DNA of 64,000 nt. It comes from Gluconacetobacter sacchari. GTDB taxonomy: Bacteria; Pseudomonadota; Alphaproteobacteria; Acetobacterales; Acetobacteraceae. A program made the translations under genes and the position numbers. The stretch covers positions 1 to 64,000 of the forward strand of contig NZ_JABEQJ010000018.1 in assembly GCF_014174255.1 (NCBI RefSeq), in the 5' to 3' direction. The notes under the pieces are model-generated. The model worked only from the letters and a program-made list of their open reading frames with translations. It had not been told where the DNA came from and did not search any database. Of the stretch, positions 17,106 through 26,934 are shown piece after piece. The first letter of the stretch is position 1; each line of letters starts with the position of its first letter.

Positions 17106-17688
17106 ATGCATCGTCTTGACGAGGAACACACCCAGGCCGTTCTCCGCGCACATGGCCTCGACCGACCGATCGGGATCGGGATCGGGATCGGCTTCGCCTT
17201 CCGCTACGCCAGCCGCAACGTTCTCTATGACTGGCACCCCCACCCCTATCATCAGTTGATCTACGCGGCCGCCGGCCCGGCACAGATCGAAACCGGACAG
17301 GGGCGCCATGTTCTGCCGCGGGGGCGCGCCGCCTGGATACCGGCCGGGACCCGCCACCGCTCGCTCGTCAGCGATCATGTCGGCGCCTCGCTGTATTTCT
17401 CGCCCGAGGCCGTCACCGACCCGTCGACCCATGTAACGAATTCTGGTCGCGAGCCCGCTGATGCGCGAAATGGTCCTGCACGCGACGCGCTGGGAACGTG
17501 GCGCCAGCGAGACCGATCCCCTCGCCGACAGCTTCCTGCGCGTCCTTGCCCTGCTCTGCGGCGAATGGCTGGAAGCGGCCGACGTCGGCTATTCCTCGCT
17601 CAGCGCCTTCGCGAAAGCCTTCGCCCGGATCGTCGGCAAACGCCCGGCCCGGTTCAGGCAAAATCACCTGACGAAGCGCGAGCCCTGA
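17106..17688 (+). pseudogene. Broken AraC-family regulator
   Basis: The first frame encodes a cupin-type sensor domain (DWHPHPYHQLIYAAAG, then GRAAWIPAGTRHRS). It loses homology after about 17435. The family sequence resumes one frame over (ASPLMREMVLHATRW near 17455, then SSLSAFAKAFARIVGKRPARF near 17590-17660). Net frame change is +1. A second lesion is visible downstream: sequence jumps from a CGEWLEAA helix directly to the second helix-turn-helix, so roughly one DNA-binding motif (about 40 residues) is missing. Both lesions together make a non-functional gene. It is divergent from the methyltransferase-GNAT pair. Confidence 0.8.
17168..17191. repeat. GATCGG hexamer tandem repeat (4 copies)
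   Basis: Four perfect copies of GATCGG inside the AraC pseudogene, encoding alternating Ile-Gly. The unit is six bases, so copy-number change would not alter frame. Probably a slippage product in a gene no longer under selection. Confidence 0.85.
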
Positions 17689-17732
17689 AATTTTGAAAAT
17701 GAAACAAAAATACCCACACGAGGGCACACGCG

Positions 17733-18362
17733 ATGACTTTTCAGCAGAATGGATTACGCGCCCTCATTTCGCAAAGCCCGCTTCTGAACCCAGTTCTCGA
17801 GCACTGGACGCAGATAGCGCTGCCCCACGCATGGCTGGTCGCGGGAGCCATCGCACAAACGGTCTGGAACCATGCGTTCGGCCTGCCACCCGACCACGGC
17901 ATCGACGACATCGACATCGTCTATTTCGATGAAAATCTCGGCGAAGACGCCGAAGCCGCGCACGCGGCGCGCATCGAACGCCTGTTCGCCGGACTGCCCG
18001 TCCGGGTGGATGTCAAGAACCAGGCCCGGGTACATGTGTGGTACGAAGAAAAGTTCGGGTACCCCATCATGCCCTATCGGTCGGTGGAACAGGCCATCAC
18101 GACATTCCCGACGACGGCGACAGCGGTGGGCGTGCGTCCCGGCAACGGGGCATTCGCGCTTTGCGCGCCCTTTGGGCTGTCCGATCTGCTGGCACCTGTC
18201 GTCCGTGCCAACAAGAGACAGATCACCCGCGAACTCTACGAAAAGAAGACGGCGCGATGGCGCGGCCATTGGCCGGACCTGACCGTCATCCCGTGGGACC
18301 AGCAGGCAGGGTCCGGAAAAAGCGCCGGGCGGGCACAACCGCCCGCCCGGCCCGTATCGTGA
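17733..18362 (+). CDS. DUF925-type nucleotidyltransferase-family protein
   Basis: The 209 residues match the pol-beta-like nucleotidyltransferase family PF06042: WLVAGAIAQTVWNHAFG at the start and the acidic active-site stretch GIDDIDIVYFDEN, then RVDVKNQARVHVWY and YRSVEQAITTFPTTATAVGVR. No cellular role is established for the family. The last about 17 residues (GSGKSAGRAQPPARPVS) are encoded by the ilvC terminator hairpin on the opposite strand and are unlikely to be conserved. The stop codon lies immediately before the ilvC stop of the convergent operon. Confidence 0.85.
   Translation: MTFQQNGLRALISQSPLLNPVLEHWTQIALPHAWLVAGAIAQTVWNHAFGLPPDHGIDDIDIVYFDENLGEDAEAAHAARIERLFAGLPVRVDVKNQARVHVWYEEKFGYPIMPYRSVEQAITTFPTTATAVGVRPGNGAFALCAPFGLSDLLAPVVRANKRQITRELYEKKTARWRGHWPDLTVIPWDQQAGSGKSAGRAQPPARPVS
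18317..18350 (-). terminator. Intrinsic terminator of the ilvBNC operon
   Basis: On the minus strand, a perfect 10 bp stem (arms CCGGGCGGGC at 18325-18334 and GCCCGCCCGG at 18341-18350, six-base loop) is followed three bases later by five T. It starts 13 bases after the ilvC stop and lies wholly inside the 3' end of the convergent nucleotidyltransferase gene. Confidence 0.85.
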
Positions 18363-19424
<1,062 letters not shown>

Positions 19425-19940
19425 TCAGATCGTCCGGGGCCCCCGGATGATCGCGGCCACGCCCGTACGGGACACCTCGGCCAGGCCGAGCGGACGCATC
19501 AGGTCGATGAACGAATCGAGCTTGTCGGTCGCACCGGTCAGCTCGAAGACGAAGGATGTGGCGGTGGTATCCACCGCGCGCGCGCGAAAGGCCTCGGCGA
19601 TGCGCAGGGCCTCGGTCCGGGCCTCGCCGGTCGAGACGACCTTCACCAGCGCCATTTCACGCGCGACATGCGGGCCCACCTGCGTCAGGTCGGCCACGCG
19701 ATAGACCGGCACCAGCCGCCCGACCTGGGCCTTGATCTGCTCGATCACCTGCGGCGTGCCCGAGGTCACGATATTGATGCGCGACTGATGGCGTGACTGC
19801 TCGACCGGGGCCACGGTCAGGCTTTCGATATTGTAGCCGCGCCCGGAAAACAGCCCGATCACACGGGCCAGCACACCGCTTTCGTTTTCCACCAGAATGG
19901 AGATGACCGCGGAGACAATCGTCTCGTCCTGCATGGTCAT
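19425..19940 (-). CDS. ilvN: Acetolactate synthase regulatory (small) subunit
   Basis: The 171 residues carry an N-terminal ACT domain (AVISILVENESGVLARVIGLFSGRG; NIESLTVAP) that binds valine for feedback control, and the C-terminal ALS_ss_C domain (FVFELTGATDKLDSFIDLMRP). AGGAA precedes the ATG. It lies between ilvB and ilvC in the usual alphaproteobacterial order. Also called ilvH in this group. Confidence 0.97.
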   Translation of the reverse strand: MTMQDETIVSAVISILVENESGVLARVIGLFSGRGYNIESLTVAPVEQSRHQSRINIVTSGTPQVIEQIKAQVGRLVPVYRVADLTQVGPHVAREMALVKVVSTGEARTEALRIAEAFRARAVDTTATSFVFELTGATDKLDSFIDLMRPLGLAEVSRTGVAAIIRGPRTI

Positions 19941-20039
19941 GATGGGAATTCCTGAACAGAACCCGGCCCGGGGCGAACCCCGGTGCCGGCATATATAAAA
20001 GGAAGCGGCCGCGCAGGCCGGGGGCGAAGACGCGTCGGA

Positions 20040-21866
20040 TCAGACCAGCATGCGGCCCTCGGCGCTGACCTTGACCTCGCCTTCCTGCTCCGGGCCCAGA
20101 AGCATCTGGTTATGGGCCGCGCCGGACGGGATCATGGGGTAGCAGTTCTCGTCCTGCGCCACGCAGATATCGGCCACCACCGCACCGGGCTCGGCCAGCA
20201 TGGCGCGGATCACGTCGTCCAGCTCGCCCACGCAGGTCGCGCGCATCCCTTTGGCGTGGAAACTCTCGGCCAGGCGGACGAAATCCGGCAGCGCCGCGCT
20301 GTAGCTTTCGGAATAGCGCGAGCCATGCAGCAATTCCTGCCACTGGCGGACCATGCCCATATACTGGTTGTTCAGGATGAAGATCTTCACCGGCAGGCGA
20401 TACTGCGCGATGGTGCCCAGTTCCTGGATGTTCATCAGGGTCGAGGCCTCGCCCGCGATGTCGATCACCAGCGCGTCGGGATGCGCGATCTGCGCCCCCA
20501 CCGCCGCCGGCAGGCCATAACCCATGGTGCCCAGCCCGCCGGAGGTCAGCCAGCGGTTCGGCCGGTCGAACTGGAAATGCTGCGCCGCCCACATCTGATG
20601 CTGCCCGACCTCGGTCGAGACGAACGTGTCGCGCCCGGTCTCCATCGCCAGTTCATACAGCCGGCGCACGGCGTGCTGCGGCCGGATGATCGCCGAGGGC
20701 GCCATGTCCTGGTCGAAATGCAGGCTGCGAATGCCGCGCCATGCCTCGATCTGCCGCCACCACTGGGCCAGCGCGGCCGGATCGGGCGCGCCGTCCTGAC
20801 GCTCCCATTCCTCCAGCATCATCTCGATCACCCGGCCGGCATCGCCGACGATCGGCACGTCGACCTGCACGATCTTGTTGATCTGCGAGGGTTCGATATC
20901 GGCATGGATCTTGAACGAGTCCGGCGAGAACGCGTCCAGCCGCCCGGTCACCCGGTCGTCGAACCGCGCACCCAGCGCGACCAGCACGTCGCAGCCATGG
21001 GTGGCCAGATTGGCCTCGTAGGTCCCGTGCATGCCCAGCATGCCCAGGAACTGCCCGTCGGTGGTCGGATAGGCGCCCAGCCCCATCAGGGTCGAGGTGC
21101 AGGGGAACCCGGTCCTGCGCACCAGCCGGCCCAGCGCCTCGCTGGCCTGCGGGCCGGCATTGATGACGCCGCCGCCGGTATAGAACAGCGGACGGCGCGC
21201 GCGCTTCATCGCCGCGACGGCGCGCACCACCGCCTCGCGCTCCGGCTCGATGCGCGGACGGTAGGACGGATGCGGCGCGCGCGATGCCGGGGCATAGGGC
21301 GCCGGCCCCACCGTAATGTTCTTCGGCAGATCCACCACCACCGGGCCGGGGCGGCCGCTGCGGGCGATGTGAAAGGCCTCGTGCGCCACGCGCGCCAGGT
21401 CGGCCGGGTTCTTCACCAGGTAATTATGCTTGGTGGCCTGACGGGTGATGCCCGTGGTGTCGGCCTCCTGGAACGCATCGGTGCCGATCAGCGGCACGCC
21501 GACCTGCCCCGTGAAGCACACCACCGGGATGGAATCCATCAGCGCATCCACCAGGCCGGTCACGGCATTGGTCGCGCCGGGGCCGCTGGTGACCAGCACC
21601 ACCCCGACCTTGCCGGTCGAACGCGCATAGGCCTCGGCCGCATGCACCGCCGCCTGCTCGTGCCGGACCAGAATATGACGCACCGCGTTCTGCCGGAACA
21701 GCGCGTCATAGATCGGCAGCACCGCGCCACCCGGATAGCCGAAGATAACCTCGACCCCCTGCTCGACGAGAACGCGAAGCAGAACCTCGGCGCCGGAAAG
21801 GACAATGTCCGCTCCATGGGCATGGGTGTTCGGCTTCAGGTCGTTCAGGTTGGGTGTCGCGTTCAT
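20040..21866 (-). CDS. ilvB: Acetolactate synthase catalytic (large) subunit
   Basis: ThDP-dependent condensation of two pyruvates, or of pyruvate with 2-oxobutyrate, the first common step of branched-chain amino acid synthesis. The protein has 608 residues from the ATG at 21866 (GGAGGAGCAGG upstream). The N-terminal PYR domain has FGYPGGAVLPIYDAL and the catalytic Glu in RHEQAAVHAAEAYAR. The central FAD-related domain and the C-terminal ThDP domain (DIAGEASTLMNIQELG, ILNNQYMGMVRQWQELL) follow. Often named ilvI in this group. No leader peptide with runs of Val, Leu or Ile codons was seen in the 70 bases upstream. Confidence 0.98.
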   Translation of the reverse strand: MNATPNLNDLKPNTHAHGADIVLSGAEVLLRVLVEQGVEVIFGYPGGAVLPIYDALFRQNAVRHILVRHEQAAVHAAEAYARSTGKVGVVLVTSGPGATNAVTGLVDALMDSIPVVCFTGQVGVPLIGTDAFQEADTTGITRQATKHNYLVKNPADLARVAHEAFHIARSGRPGPVVVDLPKNITVGPAPYAPASRAPHPSYRPRIEPEREAVVRAVAAMKRARRPLFYTGGGVINAGPQASEALGRLVRRTGFPCTSTLMGLGAYPTTDGQFLGMLGMHGTYEANLATHGCDVLVALGARFDDRVTGRLDAFSPDSFKIHADIEPSQINKIVQVDVPIVGDAGRVIEMMLEEWERQDGAPDPAALAQWWRQIEAWRGIRSLHFDQDMAPSAIIRPQHAVRRLYELAMETGRDTFVSTEVGQHQMWAAQHFQFDRPNRWLTSGGLGTMGYGLPAAVGAQIAHPDALVIDIAGEASTLMNIQELGTIAQYRLPVKIFILNNQYMGMVRQWQELLHGSRYSESYSAALPDFVRLAESFHAKGMRATCVGELDDVIRAMLAEPGAVVADICVAQDENCYPMIPSGAAHNQMLLGPEQEGEVKVSAEGRMLV

Positions 21867-21936
21867 GTCCCTGCTCCTCCATCCGGCGTGTTTGATGCGG
21901 GACCACAGGCCCCTCCGGACGGAATGTCGGGTGGGT

Positions 21937-22935
21937 TTAGGGAAACTGCCGGCCGGCGTCAATCCGCTTTAGAATAAAAGAAATGAGATCGGCGTAATTT
22001 CTTTCCATTTGTTGCGTATCGGTGCCGAAGCGGGCGTCGCTCACCCGTGTATCGACCGCTTCGGCCAGGTCGTGATGGGCGAACCAGGTCGTCTGCCGCC
22101 GCGTATAGCGGCCGGTCGCCAGCACAGCGCGGCGCGCCGCCTCGTCCAGCGCCAGTTCCCCGCGCAGATGCGCGGCCAGTTCGGGCACGCCATGCGCTCG
22201 CATCGCCGGCAGGGCCGGCGACAGGTCCCGCGCCAGCAGCGCGCGCACTTCCTCCAGCGCGCCCGCCTCCAGCATCGCCGCGAACCGCCGCGCGATGGCC
22301 GCGCGCAGCATATCGCGCGGCGGTTCCAGCCGCACCGCCACCCGGTGGCAGGCCAGGGGCGGCAGCGTCGCCTCCCGCCGCCAATGGGCCATGCCGTGCC
22401 CGGTGCCCGACCAGACCTCCCACGCGCGGGCCACGCGCTGGCCATCGGAAGGGCGCAGGGTCGCCGCGCTTTCGGGGTCGACCGCCGCCAGCCGGGCATG
22501 CAGGGCCGGCGACCCTTCCTCCTCGACCAGTCGGCGCGCCTCCGCCCGGGCATCGGCACCGGGGTCGGGGATATCGGTCAGCCCGTCGGTCAACGCGCGC
22601 AGATACATGCCGGTGCCGCCACACAGCACCGGCACCTTTCCACCCGCCCAGGCAACCTCGATTTCGCCGATCGCCCGGCCCCGCCACCAGGCGACGCTGC
22701 CGGCCTGCGCGGCGGGCAGCACACCATACAGACGGTGCGGCACCGCGTCTTCGTCATCCGGGCCCGGGCGGGCGGTCAGGATCCGCAATTCGCGATAGAC
22801 CTGCATCGAATCCGCATTGACGATCACGCCACCGACCGCGCGCGCCACCGCCAGCGCCAGCGCGGACTTGCCCGAGCAGGTCGGCCCGGCGATCACCACC
22901 ACCGGCCGCCGGGACGGATCCACCGCTTGCGTCAT
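21937..22935 (-). CDS. miaA: tRNA dimethylallyltransferase
   Basis: Adds the dimethylallyl group to A37 of tRNAs reading UNN codons. The 332 residues start at the ATG at 22935 (AAGGCGG upstream). The P-loop GPTCSGKSA is at 17-24, followed by VNADSMQVYRELRILTARP (substrate/Mg binding), GGTGMYLRALTDG, and GRYTRRQTTWF near the C-terminus. It lies 70 bases before ilvB in the same direction, so read-through into the ilv operon is possible. The start is only 30 bases from that of divergent serB, so their promoters must overlap the coding regions or each other. Confidence 0.97.
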   Translation of the reverse strand: MTQAVDPSRRPVVVIAGPTCSGKSALALAVARAVGGVIVNADSMQVYRELRILTARPGPDDEDAVPHRLYGVLPAAQAGSVAWWRGRAIGEIEVAWAGGKVPVLCGGTGMYLRALTDGLTDIPDPGADARAEARRLVEEEGSPALHARLAAVDPESAATLRPSDGQRVARAWEVWSGTGHGMAHWRREATLPPLACHRVAVRLEPPRDMLRAAIARRFAAMLEAGALEEVRALLARDLSPALPAMRAHGVPELAAHLRGELALDEAARRAVLATGRYTRRQTTWFAHHDLAEAVDTRVSDARFGTDTQQMERNYADLISFILKRIDAGRQFP

Positions 22936-22965
22936 GCCGCCTTCCCTGTCACACGCCTGTTCGTC

Positions 22966-23862
22966 ATGTCGCTGTCCCATACCATCACGCTCGTCGCCCG
23001 CCGCGACGCCACGACCCTGACCGACGCCGATGCCCGCGCCGCGCGGGACATGGTGAAGGGCGGCGTCCCCGTCATCCTCTCGCCCGGCGAGGCGGTGGAC
23101 ATTCCCAGCCCGGCCCCCCACGCGGGCATGCCGACGCTGGACACGATGCGCGCCGTCTTCGGCCCGCGCCAGATCGACGTCCTTCTGACGCGTTCGCGCG
23201 GACGACGCAAAGGGCTTCTGGTCGCGGACATGGACAGCACCATCGTCGCCAACGAAACGCTGGACGACCTGGCCGCCCATGCCGGCATCGGCGAACGGAT
23301 CGCCGAGATCACCCGCCGCTCGATGAACGGCGAGATCGATTTCGCCGCCGCCCTGCGCGAACGCGTCTCCCTGCTGGCCGGCCTGCCCGCCACCCTGCTG
23401 GAAACCGCGTGGAAGGACGTCCGCCTGACCGAGGGGGCGCGCGACCTGGTGGCCACCATGCGCGCGCGCAACGCCCGCACCGCGCTGGTGTCCGGCGGCT
23501 TCACCTTCTTCACCGGCCGCGTCGCCGCCCTGTGCGGCTTTGCCGAACACCACGCGAACGTGCTGGAGATCCGGAAAGGCATCCTGACCGGCTCGGTCGA
23601 GGAGCCGATCCTGGGCCCCGACGCCAAGCTGGCCCATCTGCGCCGCCTGGCCGGGGACGGGCGCCTGAAACCCGCCGCCACCATGGCGGTCGGCGACGGC
23701 GCGAACGACCTGGCCATGCTGAAGGATGCCGGACTGGGCATCGCCTTCCACGCCAAGCCGATCGTCCGCGCGGCGATCGGCAACCGGGTGGACCATGCCA
23801 GCCTGCGCGCGCTGCTGTTCGCGCAGGGATATCCGGCGGCGTCGTTCGTGAGTGAGGAGTGA
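22966..23862 (+). CDS. serB: Phosphoserine phosphatase
   Basis: Last step of serine synthesis, phosphoserine to serine. The 298 residues have an N-terminal domain and a HAD core. The nucleophile motif is DMDSTIVANE with Asp88 and Asp90. Motif II is ALVSGGFTFF, and motif III/IV is PAATMAVGDGANDLAMLK. Starting at the ATG at 22966 gives MSLSHTITLVARR. It is divergent from miaA. Confidence 0.96.
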   Translation: MSLSHTITLVARRDATTLTDADARAARDMVKGGVPVILSPGEAVDIPSPAPHAGMPTLDTMRAVFGPRQIDVLLTRSRGRRKGLLVADMDSTIVANETLDDLAAHAGIGERIAEITRRSMNGEIDFAAALRERVSLLAGLPATLLETAWKDVRLTEGARDLVATMRARNARTALVSGGFTFFTGRVAALCGFAEHHANVLEIRKGILTGSVEEPILGPDAKLAHLRRLAGDGRLKPAATMAVGDGANDLAMLKDAGLGIAFHAKPIVRAAIGNRVDHASLRALLFAQGYPAASFVSEE

Positions 23863-23868
23863 GCCTTT

Positions 23869-23984
23869 TCTTTTTCTGAAGAAAAAGAAGAAAAAAGACT
23901 TTTATCCGTTCAGGGACTTCGCGTGTCCCCAGAAAAATCTCCCAAACGAATCAAAGTTTTTTGGTCCTTTTTTTTCAAAAAAAG
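23869..23984. repeat. A/T-tract palindromes between convergent genes (bidirectional terminator-like element)
   Basis: Two AT-only palindromes stand out in GC-rich DNA. The first is TCTTTTTCT / AGAAAAAGA with a two-base centre (23869-23888). The second is CTTTTTTT / AAAAAAAG around 23967-23984. They lie between the convergent ends of serB and the CDF transporter. Similar intergenic poly-A/T blocks recur in acetic acid bacterial genomes as far as I recall. Bidirectional termination is the simplest role. Confidence 0.6.
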
Positions 23985-23992
23985 AACAGCCT

Positions 23993-24928
23993 TTACCGCT
24001 TCCCCCGCGCCATCCGCGCCGACGCATCTTGCGCCTCGATGAACACATGCGTCACCTCGGGCACCGCCGCACGGATCTGTTCCTCGATGTGCGAGACCGT
24101 CCGTTCCACGTCCCCGGCGCTCAACCCGTCGTCGAAATCCAGGCTCAGGGCCACCAGCACGTCCGACGGGCCGAAATGGATCGAGCGCATTTCGTTCAGT
24201 CCCAGCACGCCGGGTTCGCGCAGGGCCAGGGTCCGGACCCTGGCCAGGGATTCCGCCGCCATGCCCTCGCCGGTCAGCAGCGACTGGGTTTCCCGCGCCA
24301 GGAAGCCGGCGGTCACGGTCAGGATCACGCCGATCAGGATCGAAGCCACGCCGTCGAGCAACGGCAGGTCCAGCGTTTCCGACAGGATATTGCCCAGCAG
24401 CGCGACCATCAGCCCGCACAGCGCCGCCGTATCCTCGAACAAGACGGTGAAGACGGTCGGGTCCTTGCTGTGGCGCACCGCCTCGATCCAGCCGCGCCGG
24501 CCCTTGCCGTGGCGACGGAACTCCCGCAGCGCCGTCAGCCACACCGAGCCCTCGAACAGGATGGCCAGCGCCAGCACCACATAATTCACGACGACATGGT
24601 CCACCGGCTGGGGATGGCGGATCCGGCTGACCCCCTCGATCACCGAGACGCCGGCCCCGAGGCCGAAGATCAGCAGCGCCACGACGAAGGTCCAGAAATA
24701 CAGCTCCAGCCCGTAGCCGAACGGATGCAGGGCGGTGGCCGGCCGCGCGGCGCGGCGCAGCCCCACCAGCAGCAGCATCTGGTTGCCGGTGTCGATCAGC
24801 GAATGAATCGCCTCGCTCAGCATCGCGGCGCTGCCGGTCAGGAAGGCGGCGACGAACTTGACGACGGCGACCAGCAGATTGCCTCCCAGGGCCGCATAGA
24901 TGACGAAACGGGACGATGAGCGGGCCAT
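23993..24928 (-). CDS. Cation diffusion facilitator (CDF) transporter, SLC30A9-like
   Basis: Proton-coupled divalent metal exporter of the inner membrane. The 311 residues start at the ATG at 24928 and carry about six transmembrane segments. The metal site motifs are SEAIHSLIDTGNQ (TM2, His and Asp) and FEDTAALCG (TM5). The cytosolic C-terminal domain (GPSDVLVALSLDFDDGLS; VTHVFIEAQD) completes the protein. The HSLIDTGNQ variant is the ZnT9-like branch rather than FieF. Metal not assignable. Confidence 0.9.
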   Translation of the reverse strand: MARSSSRFVIYAALGGNLLVAVVKFVAAFLTGSAAMLSEAIHSLIDTGNQMLLLVGLRRAARPATALHPFGYGLELYFWTFVVALLIFGLGAGVSVIEGVSRIRHPQPVDHVVVNYVVLALAILFEGSVWLTALREFRRHGKGRRGWIEAVRHSKDPTVFTVLFEDTAALCGLMVALLGNILSETLDLPLLDGVASILIGVILTVTAGFLARETQSLLTGEGMAAESLARVRTLALREPGVLGLNEMRSIHFGPSDVLVALSLDFDDGLSAGDVERTVSHIEEQIRAAVPEVTHVFIEAQDASARMARGKR

Positions 24929-25130
24929 GGGCACTCCGGATAACGCCTGCCAAGCATAGACCGGATCCCGCCCGCGTCGAGGCGGCCCGCAAGGAAAACC
25001 GGCCCGCGAGGCGGCCGGCAGTTGCGGGCGGGTCGGCACGCCCCTTATACATGGCGGCTGACGATCCCCGTTTCGGATCGGATCATGGACCGGCCGCTCC
25101 GGCCGCGTTCCCTTTCGCGCGGAGTGTCAG

Positions 25131-25970
25131 GTGCGCACCACTGTCGTCCAGATGGCCCCCGGCTCGTCCCTGCCGGACAATATCGCCCAGGCACGCGACC
25201 TGGTCGCCGCCGCCGTCGCCGCCGACCGGCCCGACCTCGTGGTGCTGCCCGAAATCTGGAGCTGCCTGGGCGGCACGGCCGAGACCAAGTTCGCCAACGC
25301 CGAGGAACTGCCTACCCCCGGCGCCACGGCCGGCGCCGGCCCGCTCTATCGTTTCCTGTCCGAGACCGCGCGCGCCCACGGCATCACGCTGCATGGCGGC
25401 TCGATCGGCCAGCGCCATGGCGACAGGCTGCTGAACACCAGCCTGGTCTTCGGCCCCGACGGGGTGGAGCGCGCGCGCTACAGCAAGATCCATCTCTTCG
25501 ACATCACCACCCCCGGCGGCGAAGGCTACCGCGAGAGCGATACCTATGCCCCCGGCAGCGAGATCGTGACCCTGCCGGTCGGGCCGTTCACCGCCGGGCT
25601 GGCCATCTGCTACGACCTTCGCTTCGGCGAGCTGTTCCTGGCCCTGCGCCGGCGGGGGGCGAACGTGATCGTGCTGCCGGCGGCCTTCACCGCCGAAACG
25701 GGCGAGGCCCACTGGGCCACCCTGCTGCGCGCCCGCGCGATCGAGACCCAGTGCTGGGTCGTGGCCTGCGGCACCACCGGCACCCATGTCGACGCGGGCG
25801 GCCACCCCCGGCGGACCTATGGCCATTCCATGGTCATCGACCCGTGGGGCACCGTCGTCGCCCAGGCCGCGAACGGCATCGGCTGGGCAACGGCGACCCT
25901 GAACCTGGAGCAGGTCGAACGGGTCCGCACCGGCATGCCGGTGCTGGCCCATCGCCGCCTGACCCCATAA
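25131..25970 (+). CDS. Carbon-nitrogen hydrolase, deaminated-glutathione-amidase (Nit)-like
   Basis: Nitrilase-superfamily amidase of 279 residues, starting at GTG 25131 (CGGAGTG upstream). The catalytic triad is visible as Glu41 (LPEIW), Lys119 (YSKIHLFD) and Cys160 (AICYDLRF). The KIHLFDI and CYDLRFGELF contexts resemble the Nit1/YbeM group, which removes deaminated glutathione or 2-oxoglutaramate; other amides are possible. nadK follows 43 bases downstream in the same direction. Confidence 0.9.
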   Translation: MRTTVVQMAPGSSLPDNIAQARDLVAAAVAADRPDLVVLPEIWSCLGGTAETKFANAEELPTPGATAGAGPLYRFLSETARAHGITLHGGSIGQRHGDRLLNTSLVFGPDGVERARYSKIHLFDITTPGGEGYRESDTYAPGSEIVTLPVGPFTAGLAICYDLRFGELFLALRRRGANVIVLPAAFTAETGEAHWATLLRARAIETQCWVVACGTTGTHVDAGGHPRRTYGHSMVIDPWGTVVAQAANGIGWATATLNLEQVERVRTGMPVLAHRRLTP

Positions 25971-26013
25971 CGACACCGATCCTGACGACAACGCCCCGGG
26001 CCATGACCGCACG

Positions 26014-26817
26014 ATGACCGACGTCCATCCCCCCGTCTGGCCCCATGCCGGCGCCCCGCGCCGCCTGTGCTTCGTCTCGGCCCCCAACGAGCAGGCCTGC
26101 CGCACGCGGGACGACCTGGTCGCCCGCTATGGCCAGTTCGCCCCGCCCGACGCCGATGCCGTCATCTGCCTGGGCGGCGACGGTTTCATGCTGGAAACCC
26201 TGCACAGCATGCTGGGCGAACCGACGCCGGTGTACGGGATCAATTGCGGTTCGGTCGGCTTCCTGATGAATCCCGCGCTGCCCGACGACCTGCCGGCCCA
26301 TCTGGCCCGCACCCAGGCCGCGACGCTGCACCCTCTGCGCATGTGTTCGGTCGACAGGGCCGGCGTGGAAACCACCGCCCTGGCCCTGAACGACGTGTTC
26401 CTGTTCCGGCAGACACGCCAGGCCGCCAAGATCGAAATCGCGGTCGACGACCGGGTGCGGATGCCGGAGCTGATCTGCGACGGCGTGCTGCTCTCCACCC
26501 CCGCCGGATCGACGGCCTACAACCTGTCGGCCCACGGACCGATCGTCCCGCTCTCGGCCAATCTCCTGCCCCTGACCCCGATCAGCGCCTTCCGTCCCCG
26601 CCGCTGGCGCGGCGCGCTGCTGCCCTCCACCGCGCGGGTGACGCTGACGATCCTGGAAAGCGAGAAACGCCCCGTCGCCGCCGTCGCCGATTTCACGGAA
26701 GTGCGCGACGTGGTCCGGGTCGAAATCGCGGAAGACCGCACGCTCCACGCCACCCTTCTGTTCGATGCGGACCAGAGCCTGTCCGAGCGCATCCTGGCGG
26801 AACAGTTCACCGTCTGA
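26014..26817 (+). CDS. nadK: NAD kinase
   Basis: Phosphorylates NAD to NADP. The 267 residues show the GGDGFML catalytic motif (54-60), GINCGSVGFLMN, LNDVFLFRQT, the conserved STPAGSTAYNLSAHGPIVP stretch, and PRRWRGALLPSTARV. It is short at the N-terminus, as usual for alphaproteobacterial NadK. Probably cotranscribed with the amidase. Confidence 0.95.
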   Translation: MTDVHPPVWPHAGAPRRLCFVSAPNEQACRTRDDLVARYGQFAPPDADAVICLGGDGFMLETLHSMLGEPTPVYGINCGSVGFLMNPALPDDLPAHLARTQAATLHPLRMCSVDRAGVETTALALNDVFLFRQTRQAAKIEIAVDDRVRMPELICDGVLLSTPAGSTAYNLSAHGPIVPLSANLLPLTPISAFRPRRWRGALLPSTARVTLTILESEKRPVAAVADFTEVRDVVRVEIAEDRTLHATLLFDADQSLSERILAEQFTV

Positions 26818-26882
26818 CCACCCCGCCGCAATTCCATTGGCGGTCGCCCCGCCTGATGACCGGGGCAATTGCAAAATTTATT

Positions 26883-26897
26883 TGCGATTAATTCGCA
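26883..26897. promoter_or_regulatory. Fur-type palindrome upstream of siderophore receptor
   Basis: TGCGATTAATTCGCA is a near-perfect dyad (TGCGA/TCGCA arms around TTAAT), in an AT-rich patch 38 bases before the receptor start. It resembles alphaproteobacterial Fur sites of the TGCxAAT-ATTxGCA form. The regulator is inferred from the iron-uptake genes downstream. Confidence 0.6.
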
Positions 26898-26934
26898 TAC
26901 GCATGATAGTGCGCCGCCCGAATGGAGAGCGCGT

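Noticed and set aside
21867-21936. Possible ilv attenuator leader
   Set aside because: The spacer is 70 bases and shows neither a Val/Leu/Ile-rich leader peptide nor alternative hairpins, so transcription attenuation is unsupported.
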